Of a stretch of DNA of 26,860 nucleotides, positions 20,346 to 26,830 are shown piece after piece (the first letter of the stretch is position 1; the number at the start of each line of letters is the position of its first letter). The notes under the pieces are model-generated. The model was not told the origin of the DNA and did not search any database. It saw only the letters and a program-made list of their open reading frames with translations. Source of the DNA: Sva-07 sp963717385 (GTDB taxonomy: Bacteria > Actinomycetota > Acidimicrobiia > Acidimicrobiales > Ilumatobacteraceae); assembly GCA_963717385.1 (NCBI GenBank), contig CAVQWE010000016.1, positions 1-26,860 on the forward strand, given 5' to 3'. A program made the position numbers and the translations under genes.

Positions 20346-21667
20346 CCACACCGACGCACACCGACGTCGCCATCATCGGAGGTGGCACCGCTGCCGAGAC
20401 GCTGGTCGCCGAACTCGCCGACACGTCGATGAGCGTGGTTGTCTTCGAAGACCACCTCGTCGGTGGTGAATGCCCGTTCGTTGCGTGCATGCCGACGAAG
20501 GCGATGCTGCATGACGCCGCGACCGGCCATTCGTGGAGCGAAGCGGTGCGACGTCGAGCCGAGATCGCCGAACACCTCGATGACCACAGCCACGCCGCCG
20601 ACCTCACGAGTCGAGGAGCGTCGCTCGTACGCGAGCGTGCCGTGATCACCGGACCTGGACGCATCGAGGCCGCTGGTCGCAAGTACGCGGCCGACCACAT
20701 CGTGCTGGCCACCGGGTCACGGCCCGTGATTCCACCGATTCACGGTCTCGACTCGATCGGCGATCGGTGCTGGACCAGCGCCGACGCGATGACCTCACCT
20801 GACCGCCCGACCCGTTTGGCCATTCTCGGAGGCGGTGTGATCGGCTGCGAGCTCGCCACGATCTACGCACGATTCGGTACCGAGGTCCACCTTCTCGATG
20901 CCGATCCCGCAGCTTTCCCACACTTGCCCAGCCCGATCGGATCGATCGTCGATGACTCGCTTCGAGCCAGCGGAATACAGGTCCGGCGCGGTGTGGAGGT
21001 ACTCGGCGTCGCACGTCGTGGGGGTGGAATTCGCGTCCGGTTCGAGGGCGGAGCCTGTCTCGACGCCGATCGCCTGTTGATCGCGACCGGCACGCAAGCG
21101 CGCACCGCAGGCATCGGGCTCGCCACCGTGGGGGTGGACGAATCCGAACCGTTGAGCGTCGCCACCGACGGGCGCGTGCATGCCGACGGCTCGGTGTGGG
21201 CGATCGGTGATGTTGCCGGCTTCGGTGAATACACCCACCTGGCGAATCATCAGGCACGGATCGTCGCCGGTGCGCTCGTCGGGAACGGGCCGCGCAGATT
21301 CGACGATGTCGTCGTTCCGGCTTGCGTGTTCACCGACCCGCCCATCATCACGATCGGACCGGTGCCGTCCGAGCTGGGTGACGACGTGCTGTGGGAGTCG
21401 GTTCCACTCTCGGACATACCGCGGTCGCTCACCGACAGCTTCGCCGACGGTGTGCTGACCATCGCGGTCGACCGCACGACGCGAGCAGTCGTGGCCGCGC
21501 ACGGAGTCGGCGCCGGCTTCGACATCTTGGCTGCGGCCCTGGTGACTGCCATCGACGCAGGCACGCCCGTCGACGAGTTGGCACGATCGATGTGGCCGTT
21601 CCCGACCGTCGGCGAACTTCTCGGAGTGGTCTACTCGCGGGCGTCAGCGTCGCTGAACGTCGACTGA
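20342..21667 (+). CDS. FAD/NAD(P)-dependent disulfide oxidoreductase (lipoamide dehydrogenase/mercuric reductase-like)
   Basis: A protein of 441 residues from GTG 20342, coupled to the preceding mini-ORF. An FAD-binding Rossmann motif comes first (VAIIGGGTAAETLVAEL). The redox disulfide GGECPFVACMPTKAML follows, with Cys spaced C-x4-C as in class I pyridine nucleotide-disulfide oxidoreductases. Then come LATGSRPVIPPI, a second nucleotide-binding fold (LAILGGGVIGCELATIYARF), LLIATGTQ and the FAD-contacting VWAIGDVAG. The C-terminal dimer domain ends MWPFPTVGELLGVV where lipoamide dehydrogenases have HPHPTxxE: the catalytic His is Trp and the next His is Phe. So lipoamide reduction is unlikely; a quinone, metal or small-disulfide substrate fits better. 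The 3' end overlaps the convergent sigma factor gene by 37 bp. Confidence 0.88.
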   Translation: MTTPTHTDVAIIGGGTAAETLVAELADTSMSVVVFEDHLVGGECPFVACMPTKAMLHDAATGHSWSEAVRRRAEIAEHLDDHSHAADLTSRGASLVRERAVITGPGRIEAAGRKYAADHIVLATGSRPVIPPIHGLDSIGDRCWTSADAMTSPDRPTRLAILGGGVIGCELATIYARFGTEVHLLDADPAAFPHLPSPIGSIVDDSLRASGIQVRRGVEVLGVARRGGGIRVRFEGGACLDADRLLIATGTQARTAGIGLATVGVDESEPLSVATDGRVHADGSVWAIGDVAGFGEYTHLANHQARIVAGALVGNGPRRFDDVVVPACVFTDPPIITIGPVPSELGDDVLWESVPLSDIPRSLTDSFADGVLTIAVDRTTRAVVAAHGVGAGFDILAAALVTAIDAGTPVDELARSMWPFPTVGELLGVVYSRASASLNVD

Positions 21668-22449
21668 GCGCCACCGAGCGCTTCGGCGAGCTCCTCGGGG
21701 TCGTCGATCCATTCCCTCATCTGAGCGAAGGATCGCCTGAGCAGCCGCGACACGTGCATCTGCGATATTCCCATCGCCTCACCGATCTCGGACTGCGACA
21801 TCTGCTCATAGAACCGCAGTCGCACGATGTTGCGTTCACGTTCCGGCAATCGGTCGAGGAGTTCGTTGACGACGTGCCGGTCCTCGGTGTCGTCAAAGCC
21901 TGGGTCGTTGGTCGCGAGAACCCCTTGGCGATCGACTGCCACATCGCTGTCGGATGTTGCTGTATCGAGGGTGCCGATGTTGTACGCCGCCGTCGCAGCC
22001 AACCCACGAAGCACGTCGTCGCGATCGATGCGCAGATGGTCGGCGAGTTCATCGACTGATGGAGATCGGCCGAGGGCGTGGCCCAGTTCGTCGGTCGCCC
22101 GCCGCACCTGGAGGTGTAGTTCCTTGGCGCTTCTGGGTACCCGCACCGTCCAGGTGCGATCACGGAAGTGACGCTTCAGCTCACCTTCGATGGTTCGCCC
22201 AGCGAATGCGGAGAACGACGAGCCGTAGTCCGGGTCGAACCGGTCAACGGCCTTCACGAGTCCAATCATCGCGACCTGGCGGAGGTCGTCGTCGCGCGAG
22301 CCGGCACGCTGGTACCGCCCTGCGATGTGTGCAGCCAGTCCCATGTGCCGTTCCACGAGCTGGTTGCGGACAGACCGACGTTTCGTGGTCGCCAGTGTGC
22401 GGAACAACTCGAGATCGTCGAAGTCGCCCGTGTCGGACGTTGCGCTCAT
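21631..22449 (-). CDS. sigF: RNA polymerase sigma factor, SigB/SigF/SigG family
   Basis: A protein of 272 residues from ATG 22449. Sigma region 2: LVERHMGLAAHIAGRYQRAG, LRQVAMIGLVKAVDRFDPDY, FSAFAGRTIEGELKRHFRD. Region 3: TWTVRVPRSAKELHLQVRRA to HLRIDRDDVLRGLAA. Region 4: LPERERNIVRLRFYEQMSQS with the helix-turn-helix IGEAMGISQMHVSRLLRRSF. The RTWxVRVPRxxKEL segment is typical of the SigB/SigF general-stress group. Its start overlaps the stop of the anti-sigma gene (ATGA), the usual rsbW-sig order. The shared promoter upstream of rsbW is itself of SigF type, which implies positive autoregulation. It is the likely reader of the eleven similar promoters in this window. Confidence 0.93.
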   Translation of the reverse strand: MSATSDTGDFDDLELFRTLATTKRRSVRNQLVERHMGLAAHIAGRYQRAGSRDDDLRQVAMIGLVKAVDRFDPDYGSSFSAFAGRTIEGELKRHFRDRTWTVRVPRSAKELHLQVRRATDELGHALGRSPSVDELADHLRIDRDDVLRGLAATAAYNIGTLDTATSDSDVAVDRQGVLATNDPGFDDTEDRHVVNELLDRLPERERNIVRLRFYEQMSQSEIGEAMGISQMHVSRLLRRSFAQMREWIDDPEELAEALGGAQSTFSDADARE

Positions 22450-22857
22450 GAGATCGGCGCGTTGGCAGCGGTCTCGGTTGCCTGCTTCACGAGAACGAAT
22501 GTGTTGCCGTCGATCGTGAACTCGTCGGTGACCGACCGGAGGATTCCGAGCGCGAGGTCGTCGAGTTGCACGGCGGGCTGGTCGGTTCGCAGCTCGATGC
22601 GAGCTTGCCGCTGGCCCACCCGAAACGACACCTCCGCCCGGGCGTCGCCCACCGATGTCGTCGGCCTCGGCGAGCGCGGAGAACACCTCGCTCAACGCCA
22701 AACGGAGGTCGTCGAGTTCGTCGACCGAGAACCCTGCATCGGCACCGAGTGACGCTGCCAGCGTGCGGACCGTCGCTGCATACTCCGTTCGAAGTGGCAC
22801 CGACAGCTCGATCGAATCACGATCTGGCGCTGGCGTGGGACGGGGCTCGGCTGACAC
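22446..22857 (-). CDS. rsbW: Anti-sigma regulatory factor, RsbW-like; one frame break as sequenced
   Basis: GTG 22857 starts MSAEPRPTPAPDRDSIELSV and continues YAATVRTLAASLGADAGFSV, DDLRLALSEVFSALAEADD. Then the coding changes frame near 22655 to VGDARAEVSFRVGQRQARIE and ends VTDEFTIDGNTFVLVKQATE. Deleting one G in the coding-strand ATCGGTGGG joins the halves to about 136 residues, normal for the RsbW-like proteins paired with actinobacterial SigF. The region where RsbW has an Asn-rich N-box reads ALSEVFSALAE, as in actinobacterial members with a degenerate ATP site, so kinase activity is doubtful. It should bind the sigma factor encoded directly downstream. If the break is real, the sigma factor would be unrestrained, which is unlikely to be tolerated. 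Confidence 0.8.
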
Positions 22858-22866
22858 ATCCGCACG

Positions 22867-22892
22867 CTACCCGTGAGGCACACGGCCCAAAC
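22867..22892 (-). promoter_or_regulatory. SigB/SigF-type promoter of rsbW-sigF (autoregulation)
   Basis: Coding-strand reading: GTTT (22892-22889), 16-nt spacer, GGGTAG (22872-22867), 9 nt to GTG 22857. One mismatch at the last -10 base. Confidence 0.7.
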
Positions 22893-22932
22893 CCCACGAG
22901 GTCCGTGTCGAGCCGCACGAAGGATCAGGACG

Positions 22933-22958
22933 GTTTCGAATCCGCAGACACCGGGTAC
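22933..22958 (+). promoter_or_regulatory. SigB/SigF-type promoter of the small membrane protein/hemerythrin operon
   Basis: GTTT (22933-22936), 16-nt spacer, GGGTAC (22953-22958). Unlike most sites here it has a leader of about 45 nt, with the purine-rich ribosome site GAAAGAAGGG before ATG 23008. Head-to-head with the rsbW promoter. Confidence 0.7.
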
Positions 22959-23007
22959 CGGACGAGTCGGCAGCAGCACGCTGCCATTGAAAGAAGGGAA
23001 AACATTC

Positions 23008-23085
23008 ATGGGCTACGGCATCGGAGGACTCCTCGTCCTCATCCTCGTCATCCTGGCAATCATCTACTTCGCAAAGCGAGTGTGA
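23008..23085 (+). CDS. Very small hydrophobic membrane protein (25 residues)
   Basis: ATG 23008 follows the ribosome-binding sequence AAGAAGGG by about 9 nt. The product starts MGYGIGG, continues with one hydrophobic span (LLVLILVILAIIYF) and ends AKRV, so it is a single-span protein with a positive C-terminus, probably inside. It lies 1 bp before the GTG of the hemerythrin gene and shares its SigF-type promoter. Short hydrophobic stress proteins of this kind are common in sigma-B type regulons, but I cannot name a family. The strong ribosome site makes expression likely. Confidence 0.7.
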   Translation: MGYGIGGLLVLILVILAIIYFAKRV

Positions 23086-23086
23086 G

Positions 23087-23539
23087 GTGAGCTCCCCGAC
23101 GATCTTCGAAGCGTTGCGTGCAGACCACGACACGCAACGTGACCTCATCGATCGGTTGGTGGAGACGACCGGGGACAGCTCGGAACGACGCGATCTCTTC
23201 GATCGCGTCGTTCGCGAGCTGGCAGCACATGCCGCCGCCGAGGAGCGGTTCTTCTATGTGCCCTTGATGGAGTCCGACACCACCCAGGAGCAGGCCCGCC
23301 ACTCGGTCGCCGAGCACAAGGAACTCGACGATCTCGTCGAGCAGCTGGAGGGCTACGACATGAGCGCGCCGCAGTGGCTGCAGACTGCGCGTGACCTCCG
23401 AGAACGACTCGTCCACCACCTCGACGAGGAGGAGCGCGAAGTGTTCCCCGTGGCGGGAAAGGTGCTCGCCGAGTCGGAGAAGCCCACGCTCGCCGCGGCG
23501 TACGACGCCGACATGATCCGGCGCCGCGAGCACGACTGA
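23087..23539 (+). CDS. Hemerythrin HHE cation-binding domain protein
   Basis: A protein of 150 residues from GTG 23087, 1 bp after the small membrane protein gene. The four-helix HHE domain supplies its iron ligands in ALRADHDTQRDLI, LAAHAAAEERFFYVPLM, SVAEHKELDDLVEQL and LVHHLDEEEREVFPVAGKVL, with the His and Glu spacing of a di-iron site. Related bacterial HHE proteins bind oxygen, nitric oxide or iron, or repair iron centres, and act in oxidative or nitrosative stress. Here it belongs to the SigF-type regulon. The precise ligand is unknown. The 45-bp gap to the convergent HATPase gene holds only a weak hairpin (CCGCC-ATTC-GGCGG, 23540-23553). Confidence 0.9.
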   Translation: MSSPTIFEALRADHDTQRDLIDRLVETTGDSSERRDLFDRVVRELAAHAAAEERFFYVPLMESDTTQEQARHSVAEHKELDDLVEQLEGYDMSAPQWLQTARDLRERLVHHLDEEEREVFPVAGKVLAESEKPTLAAAYDADMIRRREHD

Positions 23540-23584
23540 CCGCCATTCGGCGGGCAATCATCAGACGCTCGAGGGCGGGGCCAA

Positions 23585-24007
23585 TCATCGGACGTGGAAC
23601 GTGCAGGTCACGCTCCACGTCGAACCGTCGGTATCGAACTGCACCGCGTCGGCCACCGCGTCGACGATCAACAGCCCGCGTCCCGATCGCACCGAGGCCG
23701 ACGGTGGTGCAAGTTCGGTGGCCGGGGTCGCCAGCTGGCCGGCCACCGACGACGTGACGGTGCAGATCATCTCCGAGTCAGTGAGCTCGATCTGCAGCAC
23801 GATCGGTGCGGCACCGTGAATGACCGCATTGGTGACCAGTTCGCTCACGGCGAGTTGTACGTCGGCCACGAGTGACGAGGCAATCGGTGTCGGCGCCAGG
23901 TCGTCGAGCACGTCGACGACGAAATCACGAGCTGTGCCAACGGACTCCAACGTGGGGGCCAGGTCGCGACGCCGCTGCGAGCTCGTCCGAGGGTCCGCCG
24001 ACTCCAT
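23585..24007 (-). CDS. HATPase_c_2 anti-sigma regulatory kinase (RsbW/SpoIIAB-like)
   Basis: A protein of 140 residues from ATG 24007, supported by a SigF-type promoter ending 9 nt upstream. The GHKL ATPase boxes are complete: N-box DVQLAVSELVTNAVIHG (residues about 55-72) and the glycine box VRSGRGLLIVDAVADAV (about 108-124). The N-terminal part (LAPTLESVGTARDFV) matches stand-alone anti-sigma kinases of actinobacteria. It could phosphorylate the STAS antagonist and bind a sigma factor, or regulate a different sigma factor. Divergent to the PP2C phosphatase gene, which would oppose it in the same circuit. Because the RsbW-like protein next to sigF looks ATPase-degenerate, this one may supply the kinase function. 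Confidence 0.88.
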   Translation of the reverse strand: MESADPRTSSQRRRDLAPTLESVGTARDFVVDVLDDLAPTPIASSLVADVQLAVSELVTNAVIHGAAPIVLQIELTDSEMICTVTSSVAGQLATPATELAPPSASVRSGRGLLIVDAVADAVQFDTDGSTWSVTCTFHVR

Positions 24008-24016
24008 GGGCCAACG

Positions 24017-24041
24017 GTACCCGCACCCATTCACGCCAAAC
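24017..24041 (-). promoter_or_regulatory. SigB/SigF-type promoter of the HATPase gene
   Basis: Coding-strand reading: GTTT (24041-24038), 15-nt spacer, GGGTAC (24022-24017), 9 nt to ATG 24007. A perfect core match. Confidence 0.7.
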
Positions 24042-24107
24042 CGGTCGGGCCGACCCGATCGGGCAGCGCAGTTGCCGACGTCGATGCACGGTGTCACACT
24101 CTGGCCG

Positions 24108-25325
24108 ATGCCTGCGTCACTTGCCCGGCTGCGACCACTGCAGCGCTTCGCCACGGGGCTCGTCACGGCGAGCACCATCGACGAGATCGCCCGCTCGCTG
24201 ATGACCGACGGCCTCGACGCTGCGGGCGCAACGGGCGGATCGCTCATGTTCGTCGAGGGCACCAAGCTTCAGCTGATCTCCGAGCGCGACCTCGGCGTCG
24301 ACATCGCCGAGGCGTGGAGTGAGTTCACGGTCCAGCCGACGATGGACCCCATCTCGGACGCGCTGACTGCTCAGGAGCCGGCCTTCTACTCGGGACGCGA
24401 TGGGTTCCTCGCCAGTTACCCCCACCTGCGTGAAACCATCGAGTCGACACGACATCACTCATGGGTGGTGCTCCCACTCCTCCACGAGCGCCAACCAATC
24501 GGGGCGGTCGGCTTCACCTATGACGACACCGTGAGCTTCGATGCAGCCGAGGAGCTCGCTCTGCTGACGATTGGCGACCTGGTCACCCAGGCGGTGATCA
24601 AGGTCGTGTCGGCCACCGAAGAACGCCGAGCATTCGCTTCGCTCCACGCGGCGCTCTTGGATCTCGTCATCCCTGCGCTTCCTGGAGTGACGACCGCATC
24701 GACACACCGCACCGCAACCCAGACCGCACAAGCGGGTGGCGACTGGTTCAACGCCACGCAACTCGTCGGCGACAAGCAGCTCTTCGTGATCGGCGACGTC
24801 GCCCACCACGGCACGGCGGCGGTTGGCGAGATGGGTCGCATCAGGGCCATCGTCCTCGCCTATGCGCTCGAAGACCATCCGCCCACGCGTATCGCCGAGC
24901 TCGCGACGCTGACGATGGCGAAGTTGAGTTCGACGTTCGCCACGGCCTGCATCGTCGTCTACGACCCCGTGACCCGGGTCCTCGAATGGACCAACGCCGG
25001 ACACCCGTATCCCCTGCTGATTCCGCGGGACGGAGAGCCGGAGTTCCTGGCGGAGACGCACGGACCGCCGCTGGGGGTCGATCCCGAGTTCCAGTACGGC
25101 ATGGGTTCGGTGACCTTCGCCCCGGGCGACACCCTCCTGCTCTACTCAGACGGGTTGATCGAACGCAGAGACACGGGCATCGATGCGGACTTCGAGCGCT
25201 TGCTCGGTGCGATCCCCCTCGCTGCACGACGTCCGGGTCAGCTCGTGGAGCAATTGGTCGATCGACTGCACCCCTCGGCCGTGCACGATGACGACATCGC
25301 TGTACTCGCCATCACCGCCGACTGA
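24108..25325 (+). CDS. GAF domain-PP2C (SpoIIE/RsbU-type) serine phosphatase
   Basis: 405 residues from ATG 24108; ATG 24084 in the same frame is also possible and neither has a clear ribosome site. A GAF-like sensor domain occupies about residues 10-165 (TASTIDEIARSLMTDGL, GGSLMFVEGTKLQLISERD, SWVVLPLLHERQPIGAVGFT). The SpoIIE/PP2C domain (190-400) has the metal-binding Asp residues in AQAGGDWFNATQL, FVIGDVAHHGTAA, LLLYSDGLIERRD and HDDDIAVLAI, and TNAGHPYPLL in the centre. The usual GDVxGHG is GDVAHHG here. It should dephosphorylate a STAS antagonist in response to a signal read by GAF, switching the sigma factor on. The ligand is unknown. No convincing SigF-type promoter precedes it, so it may be made constitutively as the input sensor. 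Confidence 0.9.
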   Translation: MPASLARLRPLQRFATGLVTASTIDEIARSLMTDGLDAAGATGGSLMFVEGTKLQLISERDLGVDIAEAWSEFTVQPTMDPISDALTAQEPAFYSGRDGFLASYPHLRETIESTRHHSWVVLPLLHERQPIGAVGFTYDDTVSFDAAEELALLTIGDLVTQAVIKVVSATEERRAFASLHAALLDLVIPALPGVTTASTHRTATQTAQAGGDWFNATQLVGDKQLFVIGDVAHHGTAAVGEMGRIRAIVLAYALEDHPPTRIAELATLTMAKLSSTFATACIVVYDPVTRVLEWTNAGHPYPLLIPRDGEPEFLAETHGPPLGVDPEFQYGMGSVTFAPGDTLLLYSDGLIERRDTGIDADFERLLGAIPLAARRPGQLVEQLVDRLHPSAVHDDDIAVLAITAD

Positions 25326-25383
25326 CGATTCAGCCGCCCGCCGAGTCCGCTCCGTCGCCTGTTCGAACGTCGCGCTCGAACGC

Positions 25384-25418
25384 GGACGTGCCCGCCGGCA
25401 TCACCGGCGGGCACGTCC
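25384..25418. terminator. Strong hairpin between convergent PP2C and csbD genes
   Basis: The arms GGACGTGCCCGCCGG and CCGGCGGGCACGTCC form a perfect 15-bp stem around a 5-nt loop (CATCA). It stands 58 bp after the PP2C stop and 31 bp after the csbD stop, so it can serve both strands. T runs are short, as is common in high-GC bacteria. Nothing else is seen in the 124-bp gap. Confidence 0.8.
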
Positions 25419-25449
25419 TCGATTGGTCACAGCAGTCGCTGTGACCAAC

Positions 25450-25635
25450 TCAACTGAGCTTGTTCTTCACGCTGTCGACGGCGTCGTTCAGCTTGTCCTT
25501 GGCGTCGTCGATCGTGTCCTTCACCTTGCCTGCTGTCTCGTCCTTCTCTCCGTCGCGACGCAGCTCGTCGTCGCCCGTGAGGTCTCCTGCGGCCTGCTTG
25601 ATGCGGCCCTTGGCCTGATCGGTCTCTCCACTCAT
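25450..25635 (-). CDS. CsbD-family stress protein
   Basis: A protein of 61 residues from ATG 25635, preceded by AAAAGGAG at good distance. Charged and helical: MSGETDQAKGRIKQAAGDLT, DELRRDGEKDETAGKVKDTI, DDAKDKLNDAVDSVKNKLS. The pattern KGRxKQAAGxLTGD is the CsbD (PF05532) signature. CsbD is a classical member of the Bacillus SigB regulon; its molecular role is unknown, though it is thought to be a small hydrophilic, partly unfolded protein. A SigF-type promoter with a perfect core lies upstream, so regulation seems conserved. Confidence 0.93.
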   Translation of the reverse strand: MSGETDQAKGRIKQAAGDLTGDDELRRDGEKDETAGKVKDTIDDAKDKLNDAVDSVKNKLS

Positions 25636-25681
25636 GGAACACTCCTTTTGTTGATGGGCTGGGGATGCCCGCCGTGGAGGA

Positions 25682-25706
25682 GTACCCCGCCATGAGTGGC
25701 CCAAAC
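25682..25706 (-). promoter_or_regulatory. SigB/SigF-type promoter of csbD
   Basis: Coding-strand reading: GTTT (25706-25703), 15-nt spacer, GGGTAC (25687-25682), then about 46 nt of leader with a ribosome site before ATG 25635. It is the clearest link to the known regulon, because csbD depends on SigB in Bacillus. Confidence 0.75.
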
Positions 25707-25728
25707 ACACGGGTGCCGGGTCCGCCGG

Positions 25729-26301
25729 TCAGCGCTCGAAATTCTCGAAGTAGCGACTCGGGGTGGGGCCGCGCTGGCCCTGATACTTCGAGCCCTTCGC
25801 ACCGCTTCCATAGGGGTTCTCGGCAGCGCTGGTCATCTGCATGAAGCTGACCTGGCCGATCTTCATCCTCGGGTAGAGGGTGATCGGAAGGCTGGCGACG
25901 TTGGCCAGTTCGAGGGTGATGTGCCCGTCGAAACCGGCGTCGATGAACCCGGCGGTGGAGTGGATCAACAGCCCGAGCCTGCCGAGTGATGACTTGCCCT
26001 CGACGCGGCCGACCAGATCGTCGGGCACAGCGATGCGCTCGTGGGTGGAGCCGAGCACGAACTCGCCGGGGTGCAACATGAATGGCTCGGCGGAGCCCTC
26101 GGGGATCTCGACCAGCTCGGTGAGATCGACCATGTCGTGCTTGACGTCGATGATGCCGCGGGTGTGGTTGCGGAACACCCGGAAGAGGTTGGAGATGCGC
26201 ACGTCGATCGACGACGGTTGGATCAGCGACTCGTCGAGCGGGTCGATCACGATCCGCCCGGCAGCGAGCTGTTCACGGATGGAGCGGTCGGACAGGATCA
26301 C
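25729..26301 (-). CDS. dcd: dCTP deaminase (possibly bifunctional dCTP deaminase/dUTP diphosphatase)
   Basis: A protein of 190 residues from GTG 26301 (reads MILSDRSIREQL, the standard Dcd start); the 11 upstream in-frame residues are not family-like. Landmarks: IDPLDESLIQPSSIDVRI, LHPGEFVLGSTHERIAVP, RVEGKSSLGRLGLLIHSTAG, the catalytic Glu in HITLELANV, and YQGQRGPTPSRYFENF at the C-terminus. Dcd converts dCTP to dUTP for dTMP synthesis. Actinobacterial members of this length often also hydrolyse dUTP to dUMP; this cannot be settled by eye. Housekeeping gene, outside the stress island. A TAACGT hexamer 8 nt before the GTG could be a leaderless -10 element, but no -35 is visible. The 153-bp gap to the ferredoxin gene shows no other clear signal. 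Confidence 0.93.
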   Translation of the reverse strand: MILSDRSIREQLAAGRIVIDPLDESLIQPSSIDVRISNLFRVFRNHTRGIIDVKHDMVDLTELVEIPEGSAEPFMLHPGEFVLGSTHERIAVPDDLVGRVEGKSSLGRLGLLIHSTAGFIDAGFDGHITLELANVASLPITLYPRMKIGQVSFMQMTSAAENPYGSGAKGSKYQGQRGPTPSRYFENFER

Positions 26302-26454
26302 GATTCGACACGTTAGTGACCCGCCGTCGGCCACCCCGTTTGCACGTCCCCTCTCGCCGCGCTCTCCGAGGAGTTTCGGTTGCGGCGGGGTGAGTTCACC
26401 GTCCTCGCGGGATAGAACGAAGAGGAACCTTCACCCCCCGAAAGGCGATACGAC

Positions 26455-26775
26455 ATGGCAGCGACAGCATTGATGGTCTGGATCGACCAGGACCTGTGCA
26501 CAGGCGACGGCATCTGTTCCGAGATCTGTCCCGACGTCTTCGTCGGGCGCGACGACGGCCTCTGGGTCGTCAAGGAGGAGTCGTCGCATTTCGGCGAGAC
26601 GATCGTTTTCGATGGTGCCGACGGTGCGGGGCATGGCCCCGACATGGGGCGCGGCGTTGCCCGGATCCCAGACTCACTGATCGAACTGGCAGTCGATGCT
26701 GCTGAGGAGTGCCCTGGCGAGTGCATCATGATCGAGCCCTACGACCAGGAAGCCATCAGCAATCGCGGCGCCTGA
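26455..26775 (+). CDS. Ferredoxin, single iron-sulfur cluster, with internal insertion
   Basis: A protein of 106 residues from ATG 26455, with GAAAGG about 10 nt upstream. The cluster motif DLCTGDGICSEICPDVF gives three Cys and the fourth is in AAEECPGECIMIE, the pattern of small actinobacterial 3Fe-4S/4Fe-4S ferredoxins that feed electrons to cytochromes P450 and oxygenases. Between the halves lies a segment of roughly 35 residues (KEESSHFGETIVFDGADGAG and following), so the protein is longer than the usual 62-70 residues. Actinobacterial ferredoxins of about 105 residues with such a segment may exist as a subfamily, but I cannot confirm that. No redox partner gene is adjacent. Confidence 0.88.
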   Translation: MAATALMVWIDQDLCTGDGICSEICPDVFVGRDDGLWVVKEESSHFGETIVFDGADGAGHGPDMGRGVARIPDSLIELAVDAAEECPGECIMIEPYDQEAISNRGA

Positions 26776-26790
26776 ACCAGCCGTCAGGCG

Positions 26791-26820
26791 GTGAAGCCCG
26801 CCATCTGCGCCCGCTAGTGT
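26791..26820 (+). promoter_or_regulatory. Probable promoter of the tRNA-Gly gene
   Basis: TAGTGT (26815-26820) is a good -10 element 10 bp before the tRNA, with a weak -35 GTGAAG (26791-26796) 18 bp upstream. A short hairpin (GCGCCC/GGGCGC, 26807-26826) overlaps it and could instead act as the ferredoxin terminator. Confidence 0.4.
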
Positions 26821-26830
26821 GGGCGCTTCT

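Noticed and set aside
23555..23594. Imperfect direct repeat (CAATCATCAGACG and CAATCATCGGACG, 27 bp apart)
   Set aside because: Two short copies in a convergent gap, one overlapping a stop codon; too little to support a function.
24071..24095. GTTG-N15-GGTGTC before the PP2C phosphatase gene as a twelfth SigF-type promoter
   Set aside because: The -10 element matches poorly and the distance to ATG 24108 is 12 nt, unlike the others.
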